A stretch of DNA of 64,000 bases from Limonium bicolor (taxonomy: Eukaryota; Streptophyta; Magnoliopsida; Caryophyllales; Plumbaginaceae), in the NCBI GenBank assembly GCA_023374045.1, contig CM041777.1, forward strand, positions 466,889,827-466,953,826, written 5' to 3'. Numbering within the stretch: the first letter of the stretch is position 1; every line of letters starts with the position of its first letter. This document shows, piece by piece, positions 1 through 11,204 of this stretch. Both the position numbers and the translations under genes were made by a program. The notes under the pieces were generated by a model. That model ran no database searches. It was not told the origin of the DNA and worked only from the letters and a program-made list of their open reading frames with translations.

Positions 1-299
1 AAAAACGTGCTTTAGACTCCGTTAGCGTTTTAACGCCTTATTTGAATCGTTTCTTCCGGAATTTTTTTCCCACTTGTTCTTAGTATGTAATTAGGGTATG
101 AAAATAATTTATAACCCTAGTGAAGGTTATATGCCTCCTAAAATAATTAAATCGCGTTTTCACGTTTTGTGACTTTTACGCATTTTATTTTTTTTCTTTT
201 TGGTTTTTATTTCTTCACCAATGACCTTAAGGACTTAATTAGCCTTAGAAAATAATAATTACATAATTAATTAACACATTAAGGTTTGGGGTATTTCAC
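1..299 (-). repeat. LTR end of a truncated retrotransposon (F)
   Basis: AT-rich sequence ending in GGGGTATTTCA, which read on the minus strand is the TGAAATACCCC start shared by the Ty3-type LTRs in this window. Protease coding sequence begins directly after it, with no polypurine tract. This is therefore best read as the outer end of the 5' LTR of a separate minus-strand element inserted into the protease of element A, and not as A's own 3' LTR. The rest of F lies off the left edge, so the target duplication cannot be checked. Confidence 0.6.
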
Positions 300-735
300 A
301 TAGTGGAGATGACTGTATTTGAAGGCTCTCTCGGTCTCTGGCGGTATGAAACAGTGACCCCAAATGGACTTTTGAGCAGTAATCGATGCTCGGCGCATAG
401 GATTCGTCCCTTGTAACGCTCCAACCAGTTCATTCCAACTATTAAGTCGAATCCCAACCCGTTGAATTTGATGAAGGAGATGGGAAACGCTTCGCCTTTG
501 ATTTGAATTGTGGCGGTGTGGTAATACTTAGTGCACTTTACCCGCTCCTTCGACGGGAGAGTAACCAAAAATTTTGGTAGCTCATCTGCGTCTAGCCCCA
601 ACCTTGTAACGAATGATGGCGATACAAAGGTGTGAGAGGCGCCGGAGTCGAATAGTACTGAGGCTTCGATGTCGTTTACTGGGAATGTTCCCGTTAGGAT
701 GGTGCCGCTCTTGTCGGCTTGTGCTTCGGTGAGGA
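300..735 (-). pseudogene. Retropepsin-like aspartic protease fragment of element A
   Basis: Minus-strand frame open for about 145 codons. It begins with a linker containing LTEAQADKSGTILTGTF, then the active-site loop LFDSGASHTFVS (Asp codon near 647-649), and then the flap-side motif FDLIVGMNWLERYKGRILC typical of plant Ty3 retropepsins. The protease would cut the Gag-Pol polyprotein during particle maturation. The frame ends at 299 only because an unrelated LTR end is inserted there and supplies the TGA, so RT and later domains are separated from it. The sequence to the right (736-910) is non-coding and contains a minus-strand AATAAA at 836-841. Confidence 0.85.
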
Positions 736-910
736 TACTCAGGTTACCTTCGGTACCGAGTCCACAACCTATTGATTCATGAGATTATAAGTAAAGATGG
801 TGGAACGCAAGTGGAATTTAATAACCAACACTACTTTTATTGAATAACCAACCATCATACATACTGTGTCTCTAATACATGTTACTACTGGATTACATGC
901 TAGTACAAGA

Positions 911-1660
911 TTAATACTTTCTAAAGGTAAGGTTCAGGCGTCCTGATTTCATGTGTGTGGCATTGATTAACGCCGGTGGTGCCGTATTCAACTTGATCTC
1001 TGGATCCCGTGATACAGCAACCTTGATTTTCACCCATGATTAGGACATCTCCTGATCTCAATACCAATTTCTCTGCGAGGTCCACACGCTTCTGCTCGCT
1101 ATACAAAAATACGGCATCATCACCAATGGACCGAGACACTACAGGCACTCCTTGTTCAAGAGATTCCGTTGTCTCGTCCTTGTCTTGGTGTAAGCCAAGT
1201 CGTCCTTTTTTCTCATAGAAGTTGACAATACATAAATCTGCTTCAAGTGCAGGGATCGGTTCATCTTCGTACTGTTGTGCGATTTCTACAGCTTGAGTGA
1301 CAAGCGTTTGGAATTCCAGGGGTATTGATGGAGTTGTGGCTCCGTCTCCTGCTCGCGTTGTTTAGTATGTGTTGGTATAAGGGTTCCAATCCTTTCCAAA
1401 GCACATCATCTTCAGCTTCATTGTTGCTTCACCGGGGAATTCGGGTGTATAAAATCCTCCTGGACCCATTCCTAACTCGTTGCATCGTCGGATGATTGAA
1501 ACTTGTGCTTCGGGTGTCAGGTATCCTCTTAATAAGATCATACCTGGGCGGATGACCTGACACTGTTCGTTGTTGAAGTGGTGAGTGGCGATGTCGGTCT
1601 CTTCATGAGGTGAGTTCGAAGGTATGGGTAACAGATAAGGAATTCCTAAGGTGGTAAATT
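911..1660 (-). pseudogene. AlkB-like (ALKBH1-type) Fe(II)/2-oxoglutarate dioxygenase domain inside element A
   Basis: A minus-strand frame covers most of an AlkB domain. It starts with RPGMILLRGYLTPEAQ and GMGPGGFYTPEF, then LKMMCFGKDW, then CIVNFYEKKGRLGLHQDKDE holding the iron-binding HxD (HQD at 1182-1190), then VPVVSRSIGDDAVFLY and SGDVLIMG. After two small indels (near 1030-1045 and 995-1003) other frames give KSRLLYHG (distal His codon 1009-1011) and SGRLNLTFR (920-940, the Arg motif binding 2-oxoglutarate), ending in TAA at 911-913. From RPGM to the stop is about 213 codons, as expected for the catalytic domain. One further in-frame TAA lies at 1362-1364. The family demethylates alkylated or N6-methylated nucleic acid. 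It sits on the gag strand between zinc knuckle and protease. Identity is clear from the motifs; whether it was ever part of the Gag-Pol protein is inference. Confidence 0.88.
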
Positions 1661-1800
1661 ATATCTAGTGTGAGTTCTAGGTTTACTATTCATTTCATGC
1701 TCAATACATATTCCATGTTACTTACTATGTCAATTTCATACTTCAGGTACTTACGCATTCGCATACTCCCATTACAATACTTTAATACTTAGTCATGTCT

Positions 1801-2569
1801 TCAAGGATTAAGGTTACGGTAGTTACCTGGGCCGGACTTAGTCCCGGTCCCATCACGGTCAATGAGTGTAAGGCCGGCTGCCTCTGCGGTGCGCCTTTGC
1901 GGACCTCGGGATCCCTGTCCCTGTGAGGTATGCTGGGCATGAGCATCGCCAGATGCAGTCTCCTTCCTTACGTTGCTTGTAGCCCTGATAGTTGCCCTTG
2001 GGCTTAGAGTTTTCTGGGCATGCATTAGCACGGTGCCCCGGCTTCTGGCAAGTGTAGCAGCGGATCTCCCTTCCTTGGGAATCTATGCCGGGATGGTCCT
2101 TGTTGCAGTTGCGGCATATGTAGCTGTGGCCATCAGATTGGTTCTTGCCCTGGCCAAATCCAGAACCTATAGCTTCCAAGTTAGCAAGGTTCGGTATACT
2201 CACAATACTCTATGTACATACTAGTTCACAAGTGTACTAATTCGGTTCCGGTTTCTTACCCCTATAGGGTTGAGACCTAAGTGGCTTCGCTGCCACTGGT
2301 GCGGTATAGCCAAGCTGCAATGGCTCAGCCGCCTTGCCCTTCTCATGGGCACTACCGTCTCCAGAGGTGCCCTTCTGGTGGGAATGCTTCCCCTTCTTCT
2401 TCTTCCAAGGTTTGGCTTGGTTTTGGTCGTCGGAGGTGTTACCCTTGCCGCTCACCTTGCGCTTCAGCGCTTGCTCCTCATCTCTTAGCTGGCAGGTGAT
2501 CTCAACTCGAGATGCAGCGTGGTAACACTCCTGAATTACTTAGGCATTAGGTTGCACTTACATACGGGA
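1801..2569 (-). pseudogene. Gag C-terminal part: basic linker and zinc knuckle of element A
   Basis: Two open stretches on the minus strand. The first (about 2520-2237) is a Lys/Gly/Ser-rich basic linker with PWKKKKGKHSHQKG. The second (2203-1859) contains CRNCNKDHPG, whose first zinc-binding set has lost a Cys, followed by the intact CCHC knuckle CYTCQKPGHRANAC. This is the nucleocapsid that binds element RNA. The reading then moves to another frame (2031-1801, with RTAEAAGLTLIDRDG). The two parts are separated by a short AT-rich in-frame interruption with stop codons near 2190-2236; a similar interruption lies at about 2525-2575. Confidence 0.75.
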
Positions 2570-2572
2570 ATA

Positions 2573-3286
2573 CTAATTCACATTACTCATGGCTTTTAAG
2601 GGTTCAACGATGTTTACCTGAAGGGAGGTAAACCGTGTGAAGCCCATGCCATACCGGAGTCGATGGCTCAATCCGCCGTAGAAGCGGTCGACCAAGACTT
2701 GGCCGGTATACCCAAGGTCGGGTAGAAGTCTGAGAAGAGAGGTGAAGGTGCGGTAATATTCCAACCGTCATCTTCTGGTCATTTTCAGGGTATCGAGCTC
2801 AAGCCTTTTCTTGGTCTTGACATGCTCGGGATAGTACTTAGATCGGAGAAGAGAGGTGAATGCTTCCCAACCGAATGCGGGATCAGCCACGTGCTCGGCC
2901 TTAATGAGCTTCCACCAGTCCATAGCCGTGTCTTTGAGGTAATACGCAGCTATCGTCACTCGAACTCCAGCGGGAGTCTCAAGTGTCTCGAAGGCCGTCT
3001 CCATCTCGGAGAGAGAGGCCTCGAGCTTGGCGGGGTCGCTCTCGCCTCTAAAGCATGGAGGTCGAAGGTCGGCGACTGCCTTTACCCAATTAGTCTCACG
3101 GGGATGAGGTGGGTCGGGCTGCTGCTGCTGTTGTTGCTGCTGGTGGTTTTACTGTGTTTGTTGTACAGCGGTGATTACATCCGATAGCATCTGTGCTACC
3201 GTGGCGGCGACGATTTCAGCTATCGTCTGCGCGCTTGGTCCGTCATTAGTCCCTCCTCTGGGACGACCTGGACCTCGTCCTGACAT
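2573..3286 (-). pseudogene. Gag capsid region (Retrotrans_gag) of element A
   Basis: Start ATG at 3284-3286 gives MSGRGPGRPRGGTNDG, then a Gln-rich stretch interrupted by one TAA that may have been a Gln codon (about 3145). Next is DLRPPCFRGESDP and the capsid core YYLKDTAMDWWK and FTSLLRSKYYPEHVK, the usual plant Retrotrans_gag signature. A TGA near 2767 follows KMTRR and the same frame continues with LEYYRTFTSLLRLLPDLGYTG and LVDRFYGGL. Gag forms the virus-like particle. It begins about 210 bases downstream of the PBS, a normal leader length. Two stops but no frameshift were seen in this part. Confidence 0.85.
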
Positions 3287-3494
3287 CTGAACAAGTGTGG
3301 ATTACATTAGATACGGTGAAACTATGACCTCATGGTCTTGATTCAACAATGGTATCTTCTTTGCAGACGTTAAGGGTATCCGTTGTTAACAACGGTAGTT
3401 CCGAGTTAGGTTTCTAAGTATCCGTCTTAAAACGGTTGAAATCCTAACTCGGTAATCACTACACTTAGGATTCTAATCATCAGAGCGAGACTTC

Positions 3495-3506
3495 GCTCTG
3501 ATACCA
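3495..3506 (-). other. Primer-binding site of element A (tRNA-iMet)
   Basis: The minus strand reads TGGTATCAGAGC, complementary to the 3' end of plant initiator tRNA-Met, five bases inside the LTR end. It forms part of an inverted repeat (CAGAGCGA / TCGCTCTG, 3481-3500). Confidence 0.9.
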
Positions 3507-3970
3507 CTTTTTGTAACACCCCAACCGCTAATCCTTCCATTATCCTCTAATCATTCCCATAATTACCTTACTCGCAGCGGAAAATACTTACTTACCCCGG
3601 CGTGAGGGGGTGATACAAACGCCGTTAACCATCCAAGGTTAACAAGGCTCTACTACTTACCGTATCGGTGACGATTAGAATAAACTGCATACATACTACT
3701 TAGTTTACAATACCAGATACTTACTTACATTTGATTACCGAGTATCTAAGTAAATGAATTACATTCCAAGACTATTCCAAAAAATTAAGAGTTTATACAT
3801 CCACTCTTTTCTATCCAATCATGAATTCATTATCCAAAAAGGGGTGTACCACATGGTACACCGGCTACTTAAAAATGGCCTTAGCCGTGTACAACTCGGT
3901 ACACCATCCCAATCTACTAACTATTTCAAAAAGAATTACATCCTGTCCCTACTCTACCGTCACGCCTCGC

Positions 3971-4090
3971 GGGTACCTGTAGAATAAAAACATTCCCCCT
4001 AGGGGGCCAGCTTACGCTGCATATGATAACCGCATACCCCGCGTGCTAGCGAGGGTACGCCAACTAATTGGTCGAGTACATGCGGTTCGT
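3971..4090 (-). promoter_or_regulatory. Structured LTR leader module with acceptor-like AG (element A)
   Basis: Read on the minus strand: an outer stem CCGCAT/ATGCGG (about 4031-4085), a hairpin CAGC-GTAA-GCTG (4008-4019, GNRA-type loop), a perfect CCCCCTAGGGGG hairpin (3995-4006), then TGTTTTTATTCTACAG followed by G (about 3976). The same order recurs in elements B, C and D, and partly in E. Possible roles are a structured 3' splice site, a polyadenylation/R-U5 signal or a packaging signal. Confidence 0.5.
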
Positions 4091-5183
4091 TTCATTCATA
4101 CATACATACAGGCTTTATACAATACAATTCTATACATTCCATACACAAGGCATACATGCTACAATACCTGCAAGGAAGGACAATTCAAGTCATCCAATTA
4201 TACTTACCGAAAATCACCGCATTACCGGGACACTTCCCCAATTCATACGAAGGTCTTGTTAGCTTCATTACACACCCGGGTTAATCGGGTGTTCGATACT
4301 CTTTTACTCAAGGTCAATGACTTACAATAGTCAAGACCGATACACATACAATACTTACTTCTTACTTACTTTACTCAAGTCAAGTCGGTATGACCTCCGG
4401 GTAGGGATTACTACATCCCACCACCGGGCTTTAGGGTGGCCCACTAATCCAGGATGCTGCCCATTCAAGGGGATTGGTCCATGCAAGAGATTACAGCCAG
4501 GATTCGGATCCAACCTCTTGTGTTTCCTTATCCTCCATGCGTGGCCGAAACTATATCGGACTTCTACTCATTCCATTTACTCATTACTCAAGTTAGGAGT
4601 TATAATGTAGGAATAGTAGAAGTCAGTACTACCTTTCCATACATCAATACAATACACAAGTATCATCATGTACACATACACTTCATTCTCATTCATTCAT
4701 TTCATGAATTGTACAAACTAATTGTTCAAGAAGATACACAAGAACAAAATAGTTCAAACACAGTTAAGTGCAATATAAGTCCGATTCGTGCATTTATCTT
4801 ATTGGTGATCACATAAGCACAAATCGGGGTGGGTAACCAAGTTAGGATACAGGGCATGAAGAAATCATACCGTTCACCGTCGTACTCGTACTACCGGTTC
4901 CTTCAATGTTCAACTATTGATCCTATACATACATGAAGTTGTATGATCAATGATCCATCTTACTTCCATTAATACTCCTAATGTATACTCACTACTCCTT
5001 TACATTCAACTTGGTTATAAAACCTTCTTTTCCTCATTACTTCTTAAATGCTTCCTTACACATTTACTTACTTCCTTACCTTACTACTTCATTTGTAATG
5101 TTCTACCACATATATGCATATATTGTATAGGCATATATATATAAATGATAATATAATCATATAATAAAACTTTTTTTTGTTTG

Positions 5184-5575
5184 ACGACCGAACTTGCAAG
5201 TCCGGTCGCAAGTTCGGTCCAAGTCAGTAGGTTACATCGCGTGAAAATTTCAGGGCCGACCGACCTTGCAAGTCCGGTCCCAAGGTCGGTCCATTCCAGT
5301 AAGTTTCTTTTGTGAGAATTTTAGCCCGACGCTGACTTGCAAGTCCGGTCGCAAGGTCGGTCCATTCAGTAGCTTGCATTACGGGAATTTTCTGGCCCGA
5401 CCGAATTGCAAGTCTGGTCGCAAGTTCGGTCCATCCAGAAGGTTTCAGACAGGAGAATTTCTGTCCGACACTTGCAAGTCCGGTCGCAAAGTTCAGTCCA
5501 TTCAGAAGGTTTCCGTCTTTGTAATTCTGGGCTCGACCGAACTTGCAAAGTCCTGTCGCAAGTCCGGTGCGGCCC
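5184..5575. repeat. Six-unit palindromic tandem repeat in element A LTR
   Basis: Six imperfect units with a period of about 69 bases, each centred on ACTTGCAAGTCCGGTCGCAAG with flanking GACCGA/TCGGTC arms, embedded in an AT-rich LTR. Each unit can fold into a GC-rich hairpin. Confidence 0.8.
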
Positions 5576-7936
5576 AGTACTTCAGTTTTAAAATCTGTTT
5601 TCAGTTGGTTTCTTTACCCATTGATTCCCCAATCTTTACCAATACTTCCCTACATGTTTACCACTCATTTAAATGCTCTAAATCACCTTAATTCATCTTC
5701 CAAACCTACTACTCAATTTCTACTCAACTTACACAAGTTCTCCTCATTTCATTTCAACACTTGTAACAGTTTTTACTCCTCTAATGCTACAGATTTTTAA
5801 ACTCTCTTCTACTCTCATTACCTCCTCAACTAATGCCACTCCTAACATTCAAAATACATTAACTCACATCATAGTTCCATTCCATCTACAAGCCCCTTTC
5901 CAAATCTGTTTCACAATACTAAACTACTCATTTTCAACCTCTCCAAATACACCTAGTTTATTTCCTCTCCTTAAACACTTAAGTCCTCTCCTTCCTACAC
6001 AAAATTTGACATAGTCTCCCCTATATTTTTAACATTGTCCACACATTATTTCAGCTCACATATTCTCATTCTCACAACCTGTTTATACAACACATTATAC
6101 TCACATTCCAACACTACTACAACAACATAAAATTCCTACACATACACATTCAATACCCCATGTTTTCCCAAGCTTTTAAAACTCATTTAAAAACTTCAAA
6201 ACTGTTTCAATACCATTACTCATTATACTACAACATACTTACTACTCATTACTCAATACACCATTCATTTTACTACTCCAAAAACTGTTACAATACTACA
6301 TACAAAACTAGCTCAAGGTAAAGGTAATTACCTTGTGTTTCTAGTTTTCTTTCTTCCTTTTTCCTTCTCTTCCTTTCTTCACCTTTGTTCTCGGTCCCAA
6401 TGAGGTTCACACACACCAAGTGCTACAACCCATATCAATACACAATACCATTTAACATTCATTTTTGCACTAACCCTAGAATTTAAATGTTTTAGGGTTT
6501 AGAAATGAGTATTACCTCCCAATGGATGAATGAAGTTCTTGACTAGCAAGAGAACAAGATTCCTAGCCCACAAAAGAAGCCAAAATCGGCTGGAGCAAGA
6601 AGAACAAGGCATTCAAAAACTGAAAATTCTTATAAAGCAAACAAGGGCTAGAAATGATGGATTTCCGAATTTCTTTTTACCTCAAGATGATAAGGAGGTG
6701 AAGGTGCTTCTAATGGTGGACTTGAATCTTCAAATGGAGAATACCCACCGAAATGAAAGTGGTCGTTTTTGATTTTTGGAAGGATGAAAATGTTCTCCTT
6801 TGCAAGGGGATTCCAATGGTATGGTTTTTATAATTTTTGGACAAGGTTTGAGCCTTCAAAAATGAGAGAGAAGGAGGTGGCTGGTTTGAGTTGTTCAAAT
6901 CGCCATTGCCATCCTATTTACAAACCTCTTATAAGTTCCAACTAATAAATAGATCCCTTATCTATAAACTCTCATTCCGCATTTTGGTAATTAATGTTAT
7001 AAATGTATTTTATATGGCTCAACCAATTCTAAGAACTCAAGGATTATTATTTAGACTAACTCCCTAGTCATATTTAACATAGTTTTATATCTTAACCCTT
7101 TTAATGATTTTACCTTAAAACATTAAGTTATTACTCACTATTATAAATGTTATGAAATAATTAAATCTAGCCTTATTAATCCACTTCACATTTAGATTTA
7201 AAACTATTTCATTTATTTTATTATTAATTATATATTAAGATCTATTTGTGTAACGTTTTATGTAATCAAATTACAATTTTCCCTAAGTCTTAACTTATTT
7301 ATTACTTAACCCAATTACAAATTTACATTCTTGTCATTGACAAATAATATTATATATGTATTTAGTTATGATTTATTTAAATCCTAGAAATTCGAAGGTA
7401 ACTCAAAACTCAATTTCATAACCCCAATTTAATACCACCTCATATAATATTCTTTCATTAGTATTATGTAGAGGTTTAGTTGAACTTATTTATTCCTTCG
7501 TATTATATTTTCTATAAGGTATTTCATTTCTTTTATTTATGTTTAATGTATATATATATACTAGGATTTAATTATTCAAAACATTCTTTATGTAGTTTTA
7601 TTGTATTTAATTTTATTTAATAACTTTTAGACATGTCCACAACCGATATATGGTTTATAAAATAAAGTATTTTCTTTTATTTATTTACTATATAAATAAA
7701 TATATAATAAATATATATATGCCTGTACATGTAATAGAATTTATTTAAGTCATCCTTTATATAGCGTATTGTATTTAAATTACCTCTATTAACTTCAACA
7801 TATATCAGCATTCCATGTATGTTTTATAAAGTATTTCTTTGTACATTCTAGAATATTAGCTTCTATAGTGTTTAGCTGATATAAGTGTTGATTTATTTAG
7901 CTCCTCGTTTTAACCTAAGTTACTATTTTATTCCTT

Positions 7937-8074
7937 TTATATATGTATATATATATATATATTTCCTTAGATTTAATTAAGAATGTTAACTTCCATATTA
8001 TATAATAAATAAAATGAAGATTAGTTTAGTTCCTTGATTTAACATCAGTTTCTATTTTATTTCTCTCATATAAG

Positions 8075-8110
<36 letters not shown>
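7937..8110. repeat. AT microsatellites
   Basis: Two runs of alternating AT/TA at 7937-7962 and 8068-8110 within the LTR of element A. A homologous run is present in the LTR of element C at 49508-49556. Confidence 0.85.
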
Positions 8111-8115
<5 letters not shown>

Positions 8116-9915
8116 TTTTTTACTTCAGTTAAAAGTTAATTCCCAAAATATTTATAAACATACTGTTACTAGATGCTAATTTAGTCTTCTCATATTTTTC
8201 TCAACCTAAAAAGTTTATTAGTAAACTATACTTTAATTTCTGTTACATTAAAAACCTTATATTATAAGATAACTTATGAAAAACCTTATAAATACAATTT
8301 TTAAACCCATTTCCCCATGTCCGAAATTCCCAAAATTAAATATATAGTAACTATCACATTTTAGACATATTATAAAATTTTTATTTCATAAAAATATCTT
8401 TTTAAATTATCCAAATAATTCCATAATACTCATAACTTGCACAAATCATAACTTACGTTTTAAAACTCAAAACCAATATTAATTTACATCATAATAAACT
8501 ACAATTTATACGGAATCTAGGGTTACAATTTCAAGTCAAAATACATTCGGGAAGGTCATTAAATAAATTCGACAAGTTAGCGTTTAATTAAGGAATTAAT
8601 ATAAAGCTAAAGCTAACTTAAACATCTCTGTTCTAATCTCGACCGCCCGTTTCTATAACCTACGATCGGACGGCCGCTGCTACTCGAGTTCATCAGAAAC
8701 TCATACCCAACAGTCGCGTGGGAAATCGATGATTTCTCTCAATCTACAGAACCAAATCTGTTGTTTCTTGTTTCATTGGACTCGAAATTGAAAAACGAAT
8801 CTATTGACACTGAAATCCCAACCTATCATGCGGTATATTGGAAAAACGATTCTGGGTATTCAAAGTTAGGGTTTATACGGTTCCGACTTTGATTTTGCCA
8901 AATTCTCTTATTACAGCGCATAATAAACGAAATTGATACGTGGGTTTGGTCGAAAATGCAAAACCGATTAACAACATCGGAGGAATTGAAAGAGAAACTC
9001 ACCGGAATCGCGCCAACGAAGAGAATCAATATCGGGTTTGTGGAAAAAGTTCAAGCTTTGAACTGTTTGAGTAGCTAACTTTGTGGATCTATAAAATAGG
9101 TTTTAGATCGAATTAGACTACGTGTGTGGGCTTAATCGAAAGAGGAATTATAGATCTACAAATTGATAGCAAGAGCTTAATCTAACTTGCCACATACAGA
9201 AAGAAATCCAACCCGAAAGTTACAAGTTTATACCAGCGGTTTCTGTATGATTTTTGTGCGTAACAAGGCAGAAACTTTAGACGCCTCGTTCTTGCACACG
9301 GTTGGGATTTAGCCTTAGTTGTAAACACAAGAGTTGTAGACGGGTTAGAGATCTACACAACAAGCTAAAGAACTTGGATTTTGGATGAGAGACGAAGAAG
9401 TTATGATCGAACGAAAGTACCTTACCGATCACGTTTTTCTGAGAATCTGGGTTACGGCTTTGCAGGGAGGCGACTTTGGATCGATTTTTCGGTGGATGTA
9501 GGAAGAGTTAGGTTATGTGTAAGCTATGGTTGTAAAGAGGAGATTAAGGAGAAGAGAATGAAGAAGACGGCACTGGAAAATTTGAAAGGATGAGTGAGAT
9601 ACGACCGTCACAAGTTAGGGCAAAAATACTGGTGGAGGTTAGGGACTTGGTCGATTTTTGTGCTCAGTTCCGGCGAGCTGTGTGAGCTTGACACGTGGCA
9701 GTTCTCAAATTTTTGACTCTAAACTTCATTCTATCATAACTTTGGCTAGGATGATCCATTTTCAACGTTCTTTTTATCGATCTTCATGGTTTTCCGTAAC
9801 CTATTTATTGGTATAGGTTTCATGGGATGGTTTGACCATTCTCAAAAAGTCAACCCTAGCAAGGCTTAAGAAGCTTTAGGGTTTCTAGAATTTTATATTG
9901 ACTTTTATGCTTCAA

Positions 9916-9920
9916 ATCAC
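9916..9920. repeat. Target-site duplication, left (ATCAC)
   Basis: ATCAC at 9916-9920 is repeated at 16076-16080 on either side of the Athila-like element. Confidence 0.9.
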
Positions 9921-10968
9921 TGATGGAGAAATATGTGACTACTTCTACCACTTAGGCAGTGTACCTAATCGTTTTGCGGGATAGTGGATTCGTGGGGTTG
10001 TCGTACTCTTGGGGACCTCGCTGTGGATAACTGACAGTGGATTAAATTTACTGAGACTTCTAGTAAATAGATTTTATCATTTTTTTAAGGAGAAGAAATA
10101 ATTACAAACTTAACTTAAACAAAATAATAATAAAAACAATTAAAATGAAACAAAATAATAAAAATAGAAATTATTAATCTTTTTTGTCTTTTTAAGAAAG
10201 CATCCCGGGTTGTTCTGCTCACCTATTTTATCAATTATATTAATATAAACTTCACCACTTAAGTAATAACTCAGAAACTATAAATAATTCGTTGACGACT
10301 AAATCTAACGAACCCTAACCAGTTGCTAGAACTAGCAGCGGACTAATGCTCTAATCCGGACACAACCAATCGCATAAAGAACAGCTTCTATTTGAGACTA
10401 ATTAACCTATAGGCCGGATCAGGCTTCTAGCTGTTAATCAGGTTTAATTCCTATGTCTTGTTTACTATCTCAGCTCTCGCGTGTTGATTAGAAAACTATA
10501 AATATTGCTTTAATAATTGATCAGAGAATTAAAGCAGATGAAGAACTGGAATTAAACTACTACTTTAGATAAAATTATAGTGGAAAGCTTAACATAACAT
10601 AATTATATAAAATAGGCTCGCATCCCAAACCTGAGAGGGCTTAAGTTTATTAATTAAACATAACTATATATAAACAACATTTTAACAAAATAAGAGAAAG
10701 GGTAGAGAAAACTCCAGCTAGCAAGTTGACTCTGAATCCTGGCTCCGCCTCTGTATCCACGTCGTCCGTAATAATAATACTAATTAATGGCAGAGATGTG
10801 GTGTGGTGGAAAAACAAATTAAAATGGAGAAAACGGGGAGAAAAGAAATGGATGTGGTTGTACGTGGTGAGCGAGCGTGGTGGTGAGTGCTCCGGAGAGC
10901 TGATGGTGAATGAGTGTGTTGGGCTTTGGATTAAAGAAGGGATGCCTAATACTGAGGATGGGCGTTGG

Positions 10969-10976
10969 TTTTTATA
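10969..10976 (-). promoter_or_regulatory. LTR TATA box, element 1 (left copy)
   Basis: The minus strand reads GCCTATAAAAACCAACGCCC, a good TATA box in the sense orientation. The equivalent in the 5' LTR is at 15363-15371 and would drive the element RNA. Confidence 0.55.
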
Positions 10977-11204
10977 GGCAGAAGAAATGGGAAGCAGACA
11001 AGAGAGCAGTCAGGACGGTGCAGTCGGTGTGATTAAATGGCGGTGGTGAGCAGATCGTGGGCAGCAGCAATCACAGAGGCGGCGTCACGCGTGCACAAAT
11101 TAAGGTGGGCGCCGAAGGAGTCTGCAATTAATGAAGAGCAGTTCGAGTGCGGCGCCGCGAAGAAGGAAGAAATCGCCGCGAAGAACGACTCCGCGTCGGA
11201 TTTA

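Noticed and set aside
5184..5575. CRISPR-like regular repeat array
   Set aside because: Plant LTR context, degenerate palindromic tandem units and no unique spacers.
5266..5691. 141-codon plus-strand frame with CKSGRKVGP repeats
   Set aside because: Translation of the 69-base tandem repeat in the LTR of A; no known domain and in an LTR.
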